Source of the DNA: Viscum album
Lineage: Eukaryota > Streptophyta > Magnoliopsida > Santalales > Viscaceae
Direction of reading: 5' to 3'
Assembly (NCBI GenBank): GCA_963277665.1
Contig: OY728123.1
Coordinates: 630,972,915-631,036,914 of the forward strand
DNA length: 64,000 bases
Both the position numbers and the translations under genes were made by a program. A model generated the notes under the pieces. That model saw only the letters and a program-made list of their open reading frames with translations. It was not told the origin of the DNA and searched no databases. Of the stretch, positions 11,016 to 22,744 are shown in pieces (the first letter of the stretch is position 1; each line of letters begins with the position of its first letter).

Positions 11016-12633
11016 TGTAACATCCTAGGTAAATAAAGAATAAGACATATTTTATATTTATTAATATTTTTTAATTAAATATTAATTTTACTTTAAAGGG
11101 GTTGCTATGTTCGATAGCGTACCTGATATGCAACAACATGTTTCTTTAAAATCTTACATTGCACACTAATAATATAATATTATTATTTTAAATGGTCGGT
11201 AACTCCTAACCATTGTATTGGTGGGAATGAAAAAAACTAATTACAATATTATTATACGTGTTTGTTAAATTTATTTACATTTATCCAATAAATGTTAGAG
11301 GCTTAAAATGTGAATTAATCTAATTTTAAGTATAATTTTCATTAAAAGGTCAATTTACCTCCTTTTAATGGATAATCCTCTTTAAATATAGTTTTTGTCA
11401 CTTTAATACATTATATTTGACCAAATTAAATTTGTATTTATAATGGGGACATCAAAATTTACTTTGTGTAAATTTTTGGAATTTTTCCGATAAAGTTCAA
11501 TTTTAATGAATAGTGTAAATATTGTATTTTAATTCAAAACTATGATTTAATATAATTTATTTATATGGTTAGATTATTTTTTTTAAATGGTTTTAAAGTT
11601 TAATTAGAATATATTTTTAAAATTTAATCCAATTTTGGTCATTGGAATTAATTACACTTTGAAATTGGACATAAACAAGTGTCAATCTTTTGATAGTTAT
11701 TTTTTCTTAAAAACACGCTATTTGTTTTAACAACGGGAATTAATTTTAAAATTAATTAATGAAACTATTATGTTTTGAATTTGGTAAAATAGACATAATT
11801 TTTGAATTCGGAATATCAAATAAAAATTAGGCTGTATTTTTGGTATTTTTCTGAAAAACTTCAATTTTTGATGAATAGTTAAACCACTTAGTAATAGTTA
11901 AAAAACTGACTTTTTGATTTAAATAAAATTTTACAACTTATGTGAATTTAATTTAAAAAAATTTACATACATGGTTGTTATCAAGAAGTAAAATTTGGTT
12001 CAATAAGATGAAAATAATTTTTCGTGAATAGTAACTTTTGACTATTATTTACCGCGGTTAAAGGTAAATAAGATAATTCATGGTAAAAAGAATATTATAA
12101 TAAATCAAAATTACCTTAACCATTGTCCAAACCTTATTTACTGAGTCATTAACGACCATGGGAATCTTTGGGTCGATTTTGGGACCTCATTGAGCCACTT
12201 GGGAGTGATAATGACAATTTAGATTACTTAACTTAAAGTAAAGGAAAAAATGACAAAAGCAAATATCTTTTAGTAAACTAATTTTTAGAAGGGGTTATAT
12301 ATATTATCTTTTCAACTATAATTATTAATTGGAAATATAAAAATATTTCATACATCATGGTATTTTTTTATAATTTTTAAAAATCAAATAAATTTAATTA
12401 TTTATGACACAATAACAATTCATTATTTACCTCATTAATAAATGATTTAAATAAATAAGATTATAATGATTAAAATATTATCCAAAACCTGTCCAATTAT
12501 TATCGGATGATTTTATTTAAACTATGAGTCATCTTATTTTCGACTCTAATGGTTTTTGGACCTTTTGAAACCAAATATCATTACATAATAAAATAATATT
12601 TTCACACTTTTCTAAAGAGCCCCTCCTGCCCCT

Positions 12634-12816
12634 TATAAAAGGAGACCACTTCTAACCAATTCCTCACACCTCTCAATCCATTTACCTTGTCCAACCTCTT
12701 CCCAATTAATCTTCCTACATCCCTCTCCTCCACCTAGAAGCCTTACCTTAGGCATAAGGCACTTCAAAAAGTCTGTTGGATTAAACCAAAGGGAGTTACC
12801 CAAAATATATGTAACG
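12634..12816 (+). promoter_or_regulatory. LTR2 TATA box and weakened 5' splice site
   Basis: TATAAAAG starts at 12634. GTAACGG begins at 12811, 177 nt downstream, but the exon side reads ATAT instead of AAAG. A transcript from this LTR would now run into the B insertion. Confidence 0.6.
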
Positions 12817-14844
12817 GTTTCTCTTCAATTTTTTTCTTTTATTTTTCTTCTCCAACTCCTAAAATCTTTTTATTACTTTATTTTTTAACAAAAAAATTAT
12901 CCTAAATATACTATTATTTTGTTATGATAAGGATTTGAACTACACTTACACACACCTCTATATAATGGATGAAGAACATAATGTTTCTATGGATGGAAAA
13001 CTAACGCCTCGCGAAATGATGATGGTTCAAATATATCCAACTGCCTCTCATGGGGGCCATTATGATGGCACCGTATTTATATATGATATAAATTATTTTT
13101 ATGTTTCCTTTATTCTTCGGTAATTTCTATTTATACCATGCCTTTATGGTTTCCATTATGGGTAAACATGATAATCTCATTCGAGGAAGTGCGGACTACC
13201 GCCCCCTCAAAGTGATATGACTTGTTAATTTTATATGTGGGATGTATAAAGGATGGAGTTAATGATATAATATATGATATTATAAATGAAATTATAGTTT
13301 AATTATAATATAACTATGTATCATTATGTTTTAATTCCATTAAAAAATAAATAGAAATTAAGTAGCATTCATGCGTACGTACGACTTACCGTCTCCATGA
13401 ACGCTGCATTTCATATCTTACCTCTAAATGTTATTTAATATTATAAATACATGTATATAATGGATATATATGATATATATGATATCTAAATCATGAATAT
13501 CATTATATATATAATTAACCTTTGACCACATGAACGATGTGTAATTATAAGAAGTCCATTTTTTACTCAAGTACCAAATATCGAAAAAACGAACATTATT
13601 AACTTAAATGATTAAATAATTTTTATAACATGGTAATAAGTGATATAAAAGGAATAATAAGATTCAAATAGGTTCTTAAAAAGTATAAATTAACATTAGT
13701 TTATTATTCATGAGATTAAATAATGATCGAATCAAGTCGAACATGAGGTAAGGGATTTTCTTATCTCATTTTAATTCTGTGAGATTTCCATTGTTCGCCA
13801 CTTATTCATTGCATGTGGTGTATTGTGTACTGCCATTTTATATATATTCTCATTATTCTCATTATATTTATGGTATTATTTGATTCATTTGGTGGTTATT
13901 AACTTTTGGTCATACGATTTAGTTGATTACAACGTGGTAAATGGTTTCATCCCACTAGTTTTTATTCCCATGAGATTCATGCTATATTTTCCACTATCTC
14001 CTTTTGTGTGGTGTATATATTTCCCATGATTGAATCTATGTTTAATATACTTTCATTTATGAGTATTTACATCTTCATTGTATTATCCTTCTTTCATGTG
14101 GTAGATGTTTTGTGTTACCAAATCGGTAAGGGAACTTCTTAACCCAATTCCCATTCTTTGGGTTGATCTTATATTTCTTATTTATGTCATCCTATGAAAA
14201 TGTGTGAATGAACTCTGATTTTTTTTACACTTAATATCCACTTATATTGGGTTTATTTATATTTTCACACATAATTATTTGATTTATTTATCCTTAATTT
14301 AAGGTTACTATCTTTGTAAGGGACTTGGTCTCAATTTACATTCCATTGAGACTTATTTATTGTTATTCACCAATTCAATTTTATATGGTGTATATACTGT
14401 CCTTTAATATATTATATCATGAATCCCTTTACTCTTATGATATTAAAATGTTCTGCTTATATGTTACTCCTCGATTATTTGTATTTAAGGGTCTCTCATT
14501 TTTTTAAAAACTATTTAACTAAAATATAGTTATAAATGGTTTAAAGATTTATTATTCTAAATATTTCTCTTTAATGTCCATGTTTTGAAAATGGTTTTTA
14601 AGGATTTATTTTTATGGACATTAATGTTTTAAAATTATAATTCTTATAAAATTTTCAACGTTTTATGGGACACTTTGATTCAAAAATATGTTTTTTTAAA
14701 TGGATTTTGAAAATGGATTGATTATTTCAATATCTTGAAATTATTTCTTATGATTGAAAATTAAATGGTGTTATTGAAATGTTTATATTTGAAATATTTT
14801 ATGTGTAATGATGGTACTCAGACATTTTACTGGTGGTTTCATGA

Positions 14845-14849
14845 TAAAT
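14845..14849. repeat. Target-site duplication of B, left copy (TAAAT)
   Basis: TAAAT is repeated at 37078-37082. Both copies directly abut the B termini, and removing B plus one copy restores a continuous A LTR. Confidence 0.9.
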
Positions 14850-16811
14850 TGTAATATCGTGGTTCCAGAAGTCACACAGAGGCGCCCCGTACCCGGTTAG
14901 TCACATGGCCTCAAGCGAATTTCCTCGAATGCCAGAGGCTGCCGACTAGCAGCGAGGGCCTTGGGTGTGATTGTGGGGAAACTATGCCCTCATTGGAAGA
15001 GTACATAGCATAAGTAAACAACATAAAATAGCGGAAGTAATAATAATCCATACAGAAATAAATAGAAGAATACTGAAAGAAGAAAACCGGATCACACATA
15101 TATAATAATGATGCATGATACATATGTCTAGGAGAGTATCCAAACACATCACAATACTGAATAAAATACTGAACCAAAGTGAAAAAAGAAAAATAGGTAA
15201 ACTCCTAGCATTGCTAGCCACAGCTTGGTCATGTGCTCTCCAGCTCCACAACAAGTCAAGCACCTGAAGTAGAAGGGTGCTTGCCCTTATCTATACATGC
15301 AACAATATAATCTTCTTGGGCCCAAAAGCATGGCCCAAACAGGGTGTGAGATAAGGTCCAAGTAGGCAACCACCCAAAGATCTGTGCCTAACAGTCAGTT
15401 AATATATGGCATGTAAAGTATAGTAAGCAGTGAACAGTGAGCAGTAAACAGGATAAAACACAGTAGTAACAATCCACAGTTTCTAGCATATAATCTACAA
15501 ACAAGAAAAAACCACTCAAGAAAGTAGATCAAAAGGTAACCTCTGGGTAGTTCTCACAGCCTAACTCCTAAGGATCAATGTACAAGTACTAGAAACCCTC
15601 TGGGAGGCACACATAGTTTCACCCCTCTGGTTCTGCTAAATAATAGACTCTCTGAGGAAGCACTCACCATCAATTCCCCCTATAGTCTCGTATCGTACTA
15701 AAGGCTCTCTGGGGAAGCACTCAACATCTACTCTCCCTGTGGACCATGTCGAGGAACTACAGAATCTCTAAGGAAGCACTCAACGTAAATTCCCCCTATG
15801 ATCTCGCATCGTAAGTTAAAGACACTCTACAGAAGCCCTTACATCCATTCTTCCTATGGTCCACTACACTAGGTTCTCACAACCCTGTGCAAAACAAACA
15901 TGCATAGTGCGCGTATTGGCCCAAGTAAACCTTAAGAACTACTTGGCTATCATTATAAGGCACAACAGCATAATAGTTCAACAGTTCCACTATCCTACAA
16001 CTAGGCATGGAAACTGGAAAAATGTCGAACTAGCAAAACAATCATGGATAAACATGCAGAGTACAATAAAGAATTACCCTACACACAAGAAATTACCTCT
16101 ACTCAAGAAATCAAGAAAAGCAGGAAAACAATAGGGGAAAAACAGAAAACACGCAATACCCCGTTCAAGGGTATTGGTGGAATTTGTAAAAAATATTCAC
16201 AGAATTCCTACGGAAAGGCACAAACCACCTACCTCGATGCTAGGAGAATGATATACATGAACCACTATGATTGATTATCCTTATAATGTCGAAGATCTAA
16301 GAAAACGTCAAAAATGCTCAACCAATGACAACTTGAGAAAGAAGAGGAAATGGATAATAGTGCTCTAGGAGAAGAGAGAGCTCACCACTGCGGTTCCAAC
16401 ACAATCTTCGGTGGCTAAAACGGGTATCGGACATAGGCTCGGGAATCCGGAGAAGTTTTGCAGCCGTACGGGTCACTCTCAGTCGAAGAACCTGAAGAAG
16501 ATGAGTGTTCTGTCCGTCAGGCGCGACCCCAGTCCGTTTAATGAAAAAAAAATGCATTGTGTGTACTTTTGGGGTACACGGCGTGTACTCTGTTTTTTCA
16601 TACTCTGCTTTAAGCGGCCTCCACATCACCCCTACTCACCGTGTGTGTGGCCCAGACATGGCCAGCACACAGCTTGGCGTGGCAAGGGAGTACACGATGT
16701 GTACTCAGAAAGTACATGGCGTGTACTTCAAAAATTTCCAGAAACCCCTCTTTTCACAAAAACTCCTGGAAAAAGGAAGACATACGTGAAATGAAGATCT
16801 GAGTTCTTACA
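14850..16811 (-). repeat. B 3' LTR (1962 bp)
   Basis: On the plus strand it runs from TGTAATATCG to GTTCTTACA. It contains about four imperfect ~60-bp units of the ACTCTCTGAGGAAGCACTC type (15645-15860) and several TACACGGCGTGTA-like palindromes near 16560-16735. The open frames in it are not genes. Its partner is 35119-37077. Confidence 0.9.
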
Positions 16812-16850
16812 AACATCCCCCCTTAAAGAAATTTGTCCCCGAATTTCCCT
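16812..16850 (-). other. B polypurine tract and pre-tract inverted repeat
   Basis: On the minus strand AAATTCGGGGACAAATTT is followed by CTTTAAGGGGGGATGT, which abuts the 3' LTR. Both are hallmarks of plant Ty3 elements. Confidence 0.85.
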
Positions 16851-16859
16851 AACGAGGTG

Positions 16860-17345
16860 GAGAAGAAGTAACCCCGAACAGCTCCGGCCACTACGATCGT
16901 ACATCGGCCTCCCTTTCCTAGGTTTCGTACTGTACTCGCCCGTGCTTCCATAGCACCCGTACTAGAGGAACAGACCACCCACGGAGAACCTTCATACTGT
17001 GATCGAAAATCCGGATAGGATTCTCCTCAAACGATGCATCTTCTTTGAGCTCAACCTCCTCGGGATGAAAGTCATGAGACGGGTCTAAAAAGTAACGTCG
17101 GAGTTGAGAGACGTGGAATATGTTGTGCATGGCCTGGTACCCTTGAGGTAACTGCAACCGATAGGCCACCGGCCCAACTATCTCCAATACCTCAAACGGC
17201 CCGATGTACAGCGGTGAAAGCTTACCATGTCTCTGAATCCTCTTGTGTCCCAACCTCGATGCGACACATAAGAAACCTGATCCCTGACCTCGTACTCTAT
17301 AGGTCATCTTTGATGATCAGCATAAGACTTATTTCAAGACTGTGT
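16860..17345 (-). pseudogene. B integrase C-terminus and chromodomain remnant
   Basis: The frame reads KLSPLYIGPFEVLEIVGPVA then ..YRLQLPQGY..HNIFHVSQLRRY.., the GPY/F module of chromovirus integrases. It ends in IRIFDHSMKVLRGWSVPLV and RVLWKHGRVQYET, the C-terminal chromodomain pattern of the Tekay/Del group. The conserved Trp that should follow is a TAG, and a second TAG precedes the final WPELFG. In intact relatives this domain guides integration to chromatin. The N-terminal side continues past a stop into the broken integrase core at 17350-17573. Confidence 0.82.
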
Positions 17346-17349
17346 TGTA

Positions 17350-17573
17350 TCCATCCTCTTCTGAATCAACTCTATCTTCTCAGATCTCCTGAACAAGATG
17401 AGGTCCCAGCAAAGCTGCATCTCCTGCCTCCAGCTAGGATAAGGGTGATCGGCATGGCCTACTATACAAAGCCTCGCAAGGTGTCATCTGAAAAGTTGCC
17501 TGAAAAATGTTGTTATAGGCGAACTTCGCTAGAGGTATATGCTTCTCCCAAGAACCGCCAAAGACTAGAATGT
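17350..17573 (-). pseudogene. B integrase core, part downstream of the C insertion
   Basis: The minus strand reads VFGGSWEKHIPLAKFAYNN then ..FQMTPCEALYSRPCRSPL, the segment that normally follows the catalytic Glu of Ty3 integrase by about 30-60 residues. It is separated from its first half (29824-30440) by C. Several stops follow. A frame that begins inside the C LTR runs into this piece only by accident of insertion. Confidence 0.85.
17569..17573. repeat. Target-site duplication of C, left copy (AATGT)
   Basis: AATGT recurs at 29819-29823. Each copy abuts a C terminus, and removing C with one copy rejoins the B integrase reading. Confidence 0.92.
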
Positions 17574-20500
17574 TGTAACACCCCAAGATTTCATAGTGTG
17601 TTATTTCTTCAAAATAATTCAATAACTTGTACTACACGCAACACCGAGTTCAAGCGCACCATGACTTACCAAACAAGCCGTTCAAAAAAGGTTATGAATA
17701 GTATTAACTAAATTTTAAACTTTATATAATCCTTATAATTTTAGAATCCATATTATGAGTTTCTTAGACATAATGTAAGAACAAATTCATCTTCAGTATT
17801 GTAGTTTTACCAACTTTTAATAGTGAACCCTTTTTAAATAAAATATTTTAAACTTTTTGACTAAATGGGGACATCAAAAAATTTAAAATAAAACATCCCA
17901 AGCTTCCACGGTACGCTTTCCTTTGAATAAAACAGTAGCGTGTGTTGTACGCAACTTCGAGTTTTAACACACACCACAACCGATCAAACTAGCCGTTATG
18001 AATAGTAATACTTAATTTTTTGAAATTATATATATTTTATATTTCAAAATGGACTTCATTTTTGGATTCGGAATATCAAATTTAGCCTAAGGTGAAATTT
18101 TGGTACTTTTCGGATAACTTTCATATTTTGATGAATAGTAAAAATTACTAAATTTTAATTAAAAACAACTTTTTTAATCAAAATAATTAATAGTGATAAA
18201 TTATGAATTTGAGTGGTTTTAAAGTATATTTAGAATATATTTTTACCATTTAATATAATTTTGGTCATTGGACATAATTTTACAATTAAACCGAACATAA
18301 ACAATTGTCAATCTTTTGATAGTTATTATCTCTTAAAAACACGCTTTTTGTTTTGACAGCGGGAATTAATTTTAAATTAATTTCTGCCACTTCTGTGTTT
18401 TGAATTTAGAAAAATGGATTCCATATTTGGAATCAGGATGTTCAAATTGTGTAAATAGGTAACTTTTATTTTTAGACATTTTGAATAATTACTGCGGTAA
18501 ATATTTTATTTACCATGGTTAAGGGTAAATCCGGTAAATAAGGGTTAAAAAATAATATTATAATAATACTAAATTACCCTAAAACGTGTCTTAACCCTAT
18601 TGGTTGATACATGGTCGACCATGGGCATCTTTGGGTAAATTTTGGGACCCCATTGATCCACTTGTAAGTGATAATGACACTTTATTTTAATTAAGTTAAA
18701 ATGAATACAAAAATGGCATAAGCTTACATCTTTTAAAAGAGCAATTTTTACATAGGGTTATACATGTTGGATTTTCGATTATAAATATTCATTAGAAAGC
18801 TAAAAATATTTCCTACATAATTATATTTTATTTATAATTTTTATACATCAAATAATTTAAATTATTAATGACACAATAATGATGAAATGTTTACCTCATT
18901 AATAAATCATTTAAATAAATAAGATTATAATGATTAAAATATTATCTAAAACCTGTCCAATTCTTATTGGTTGATGTTATTTAGAATATTAGTCATCTTA
19001 TCTTCGACCTCAATTATTTTTGGACCATTATAAACCGAATATAATTATATTATAAAGTAATACTTTCACTCTTTCCTAAAGAGCCCCTCCTCTCCCTTAT
19101 AAAAGGAGACCACTTCTACTCATTCCTCACACCTCTCAAGCCACTTGGCTCGTCCAAACTCTGCCCAACTAAGCTCCCCACATCCCTCTCCTCCTCCTTA
19201 AAGCTTCCCCTTAGGCAGAAAGCATTTCAAGAAGTCTTTTGGTTCCAACCAAAGTGAGTTACCTAAATTAAAGGTAACATTTTCTCTTAAATTATTTTCA
19301 ATTATTTTGCTTCTCCAACCCCCAAACTCTTTTTATTTCCTTTCTTTTGTAACAACACCAGTATCCACAATATACTAGGATGTTGTTATAAGAAGGATTA
19401 AAACTACACATTCACACAACTCCATCTAATGGATGATGAACATAATGTTTCTGTGGATGGAAAACTAACGCCTCACGAAACGATGATTGTTCAAATACAT
19501 CTTACCGCCTCTCATGGTGGCCATTAGGATGGCACTGTAATTAAATATGATATTAATGATATATATTTTATATATAAGCTTCTGTAATTCCATTTTATTT
19601 CATACAATTATTCGTTTCATGTTGTATATACATACGATAATTTCATTTGAGGAAGTGCGGACTACCGCCCCCTTAAAATGATATGACTCGTTCATACCAC
19701 ACATGGAACGTATAAAGGATGGTGTTAATGAACTTAAGTAACATATATAAAATATTATATTTTACTGGAATAGTAATATACCTATGTATCATTTGGATTC
19801 GATTCTTTTAAAATAAAAATTAAATGGAAGTAGCATTCGTGCGTACGTACGGACTACCGTCTCCACGAACGCGATGAGATTCATTCTCCATCGTATCCAT
19901 TCAAGTATAATTATCATTTGATGATTTAAAAATGATGTTTAAGGACTTGATACCATTCTGGATATGAATAATATACATCCCAATAATAACGAATATGGCT
20001 CACATAACAAAGAATGTAAAGTAAAATGAACCCGTTAACACCTGAAATGACGATAATTCTAAGATATTATTAACAAATCAATATTAAAAGATCATATATG
20101 ATATCATATTAAAGTAACTGATTCTTGTATTATTCAATAACAATTCTTTCACCATTATACAGGAGGTAAACCTACCATCGACCAAGGAAAAAGTACAAAG
20201 TAAGGGATTCTCTTATCTCACTTTCAATTCCGTGAGATTTCCATTGTTCGCTACTAAATTATTGAAAGTGGTGTATTGTGTACTTCCATTTGATATATAT
20301 TATCATGATTCACTTTATATTCATGTTATTCTGTAAATAATTTGGTGGTTATTAACTTTTGGCCATGCGACTCAGTTGATTAACGTGGTAAGGGATTTTC
20401 TTATCTCACTTTCAATTCCGTGAGATTTCCATTGTTCACCACTTAATTATTGCATGTGGTGTACTGCCCATGATTGTATTCATTGTGTAATATAATTTAA

Positions 20501-22257
20501 TTTATGGGTATTTACATCATCATGTTATGATACTTCTTTCATGGGTGTATGTTTCGTAAGTTACCTAATCGATAAGGGAATTTGAGATTTCAATTTCCAC
20601 TCATTTGGCTTTACACATATTTCATTGATTATATTACTCCAAGATTATGTGTGGAATCGCTATTCATTTGATTATGCCTTAATTTCTACTCCCCTTTCTA
20701 TGGATATACTTTTGATACACATAACCACTCCATTGATAAATTCTCAAGTGATCGGTATGAACTTGATAAGAGTAATTTTAACTCAATCTCCATTTGTTGA
20801 GTTAAATATCCAATTCGTTGGTGTTGTTTTTACAGGAATATGTGTGAATATACTTTGATTGTTTTACACTGAATATCCAATCATATTTAGTGTATTTATA
20901 TTTTTCACACATAATTATGTTGTTGATTTATCCTTAACCTAAGGATATGGCCTTTATGAGAGATTTCATCTCAACTTACATTCCATTGAGACTTCTTTGT
21001 TGATATACACCAAATCACTTTTATGTGGTGTATATAATGTACTTTGACATAGTATATCATGAATTCCCTTTATTCTCATGATATTACAAAGTTTTGATTA
21101 CCTCAATTATTTTCATTCAAGTGTCTCTCTTTTGGTTAGAATCTCTAACTAAAATACCATTTTAAAATGTTTTAAAGACTTATTCATCTAAATCTTTCTC
21201 ATTAATGTCCATGTTTTAAAAATGGTTTTAAGGATTTATTTATATGGACATTAAAGTTTAGAAATTAAAAATCCTTTTAAAAGGTTTCAAAGTGGTATGG
21301 GACACTTTGATTCAAAAATCTATTTTTAAATGGCTTCTTGACAAATAGTGTGACTTTTAAATGTTTTCAAGAAAAGGGGGATATTTCTCTCAGATAGTTT
21401 TGATGATTATTTTCATCTATGTCAACATCCTTCATTATTCATGATTGAGGTTAATGTGATACAATAAAATCTTCCATATTGTATCAAATGAATTATATTT
21501 GACTGTGGATGTTCTATTTTTATACCATTCATGGTTTGTGGTTAAAGTATTGACATTTCGTATGCTAGTTTTAATACGAATGTTTATTTTATGCTTAAAC
21601 CTATTCATATGAGGAATGCATTGGACTTAATAAGTGACGGGTGGAGCCCGCTATAGCTCCTCGATGCATCGGTAGGTCTCATGAGACAAACTAGTGTCTT
21701 GGCACAAGGCCTTGGCAAAATCTTATTTGTAGTCTTGGCACGAGGCCTTGGCTATGTGGTGATGATAGTCTGGAATTATGCATTCCATCATTATGAAAGT
21801 GGTTATTGATATTGCATGTGATCATTCGACTAGTAGAATATCCATGTGACTAAGTAAATGGCATTATTTAATTTTACCTTTGCCATTTTATGCTGAAGTT
21901 CAAGTTTCAAAGGCTTTTGTTTTAGTTATAAATTCCCTTAAGTGTTTATGCTTATTTATGAAAGCTTCTGCTACAATGTTATCCTTACTGAGCATCCGAG
22001 CTCACCCCTTTCAATGTTTTATTTTTTTTTTCCAGGATTATGAAGAAGTAATTTATGAATGACCTGCAGGGATAGTATGAGGGGATATGAAGACAAGATG
22101 TTTTTTTTTTATGATGAAATGTAAAAATTTATGGATGTATCTAGTTATTCCAAGGCTACTAAACTAATCGTTCTTTCGAGACTTGATCTTTCTCATGATC
22201 ATGCCAATGTTATGTAATAATGCACCGACTCTGGGTAACTAGGGTCGGGGCGTTACA
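17574..22257 (+). repeat. C 5' LTR (4684 bp)
   Basis: It runs TGTAACACCCC to GCGTTACA. The TATA box at 19098 divides it into ~1.5 kb U3 and ~3.1 kb transcribed leader. It carries modules I-III (19433-19872), a duplicated ATCTCAC/GTGAGAT hairpin (20215-20238 and 20403-20426), a 7-bp hairpin (21286-21307), palindromes CGATGCATCG (21662) and GTCTCATGAGAC (21676), and a doublet of CTTGGCACnAGGCCTTGGC (21695-21755). Confidence 0.93.
19098..19279 (+). promoter_or_regulatory. C 5' LTR TATA box and putative 5' splice site
   Basis: TATAAAAG starts at 19098 in the context CTCTCCCT..GAGACCACTTCT. AAAG|GTAACA has its GT at 19274, 176 nt downstream. It is nearly identical to the A LTR donor although flanking sequence has drifted. 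Confidence 0.78.
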
Positions 22258-22259
22258 GT

Positions 22260-22271
22260 TGGTATCAGAGG
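22260..22271 (+). other. C primer-binding site
   Basis: TGGTATCAGAGG lies two bases after the 5' LTR and is complementary to initiator Met tRNA. Confidence 0.92.
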
Positions 22272-22399
22272 AAGTTTAGTACAAACCTTGGTAGCTAGAT
22301 TTAGATAAACTATGATTAGAGCACATAGACCTAAGATGAACTTTGAGGATTAGTATAAAAGAACTTCCTAGAATTTTGGTATTGTAGAGATTTTGTGAG

Positions 22400-22575
22400 T
22401 TTTCCGAGAAATACATCCCTGTCTGGATACGAGCAGGTAGAGGCGGCTCTGGCACAGATGTACCTAGGGGTAAAACCCGAAAACACCGCTTTGAGCAAGA
22501 CTCGAACGGAAACTGGTGCACGACAACGGGCCTTGCTGCACTCTTGGTTACGACACTCCCGGGGGATATGCTTAG
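22400..22575 (-). repeat. GC-rich tRNA-derived (SINE-like) insert in C leader
   Basis: This ~175-bp stretch is far richer in G+C than its surroundings and is absent from the equivalent part of A. On the minus strand it contains CGTTCGAGTCT (near 22509-22499), close to a Pol III B box, with an A-box-like TAACCAAGAGTG about 40 nt upstream. It lies within the inferred intron, antisense to gag. It looks like a SINE head captured by the C lineage. I could not define its ends or a duplication. Confidence 0.45.
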
Positions 22576-22699
22576 GATAATTTACATTTTCTTTACAAAC
22601 CGATTTGAGTAATATATACATAAGATGAGAGTAAATGACCTTGGTTAATCCTAATATGTTTAAAATTGAGAATATGGTGACATTTTAATCTCTAAATGA

Positions 22700-22741
22700 T
22701 TTTATGACTACTATTACTCACACAATGCTTTCTGGTTTTAG
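22700..22741 (+). promoter_or_regulatory. Putative 3' splice site before C gag
   Basis: Branch-like ATGACTAC and TTACTCAC are followed by TTTCTGGTTTTAG ending at 22741, with the gag ATG starting four bases later (AG|TCA ATG). With the donor at 19274 this gives a 3468-nt intron. The TGGTTTTAG core is shared with A, where other leader sequence is poorly conserved. Confidence 0.75.
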
Positions 22742-22744
22742 TCA

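Larger units (their letters stand above)
11016..14849 (+). repeat. LTR2 of array A, left part
   Basis: It starts TGTAACATCCTAGG and runs to the insertion point of B, which falls inside the distal GGGTGGTT repeats. The right part resumes at 37083. The joined LTR is 4492 bp. It serves as both the 3' LTR of interior 1 and the 5' LTR of interior 2. The TATA box is at 12634. The donor at 12811 is weakened (TAT|GTAACGG). Confidence 0.9.

Noticed and set aside
16411..16794. 127-codon open frame and overlapping frames in the B 3' LTR
   Set aside because: It lies wholly in an LTR, has no domain, and the counterpart frame in the other LTR (36657-37112) is differently composed. It is a by-product of locally higher G+C and the palindromic repeats.
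17434..17622. Apparent fusion ORF starting in the C LTR and entering integrase
   Set aside because: Created by the insertion boundary. The LTR part is antisense to C and also occurs at 24955-25185 without integrase.
17214..17711. 165-codon plus-strand frame
   Set aside because: Antisense of the B integrase that runs across the C junction. It has no domain of its own.
20625..20858. 77-codon frame repeated at 28188-28421
   Set aside because: The two copies are the two C LTRs. The frame has no domain, is not kept in the A LTRs, and lies in the structured leader.
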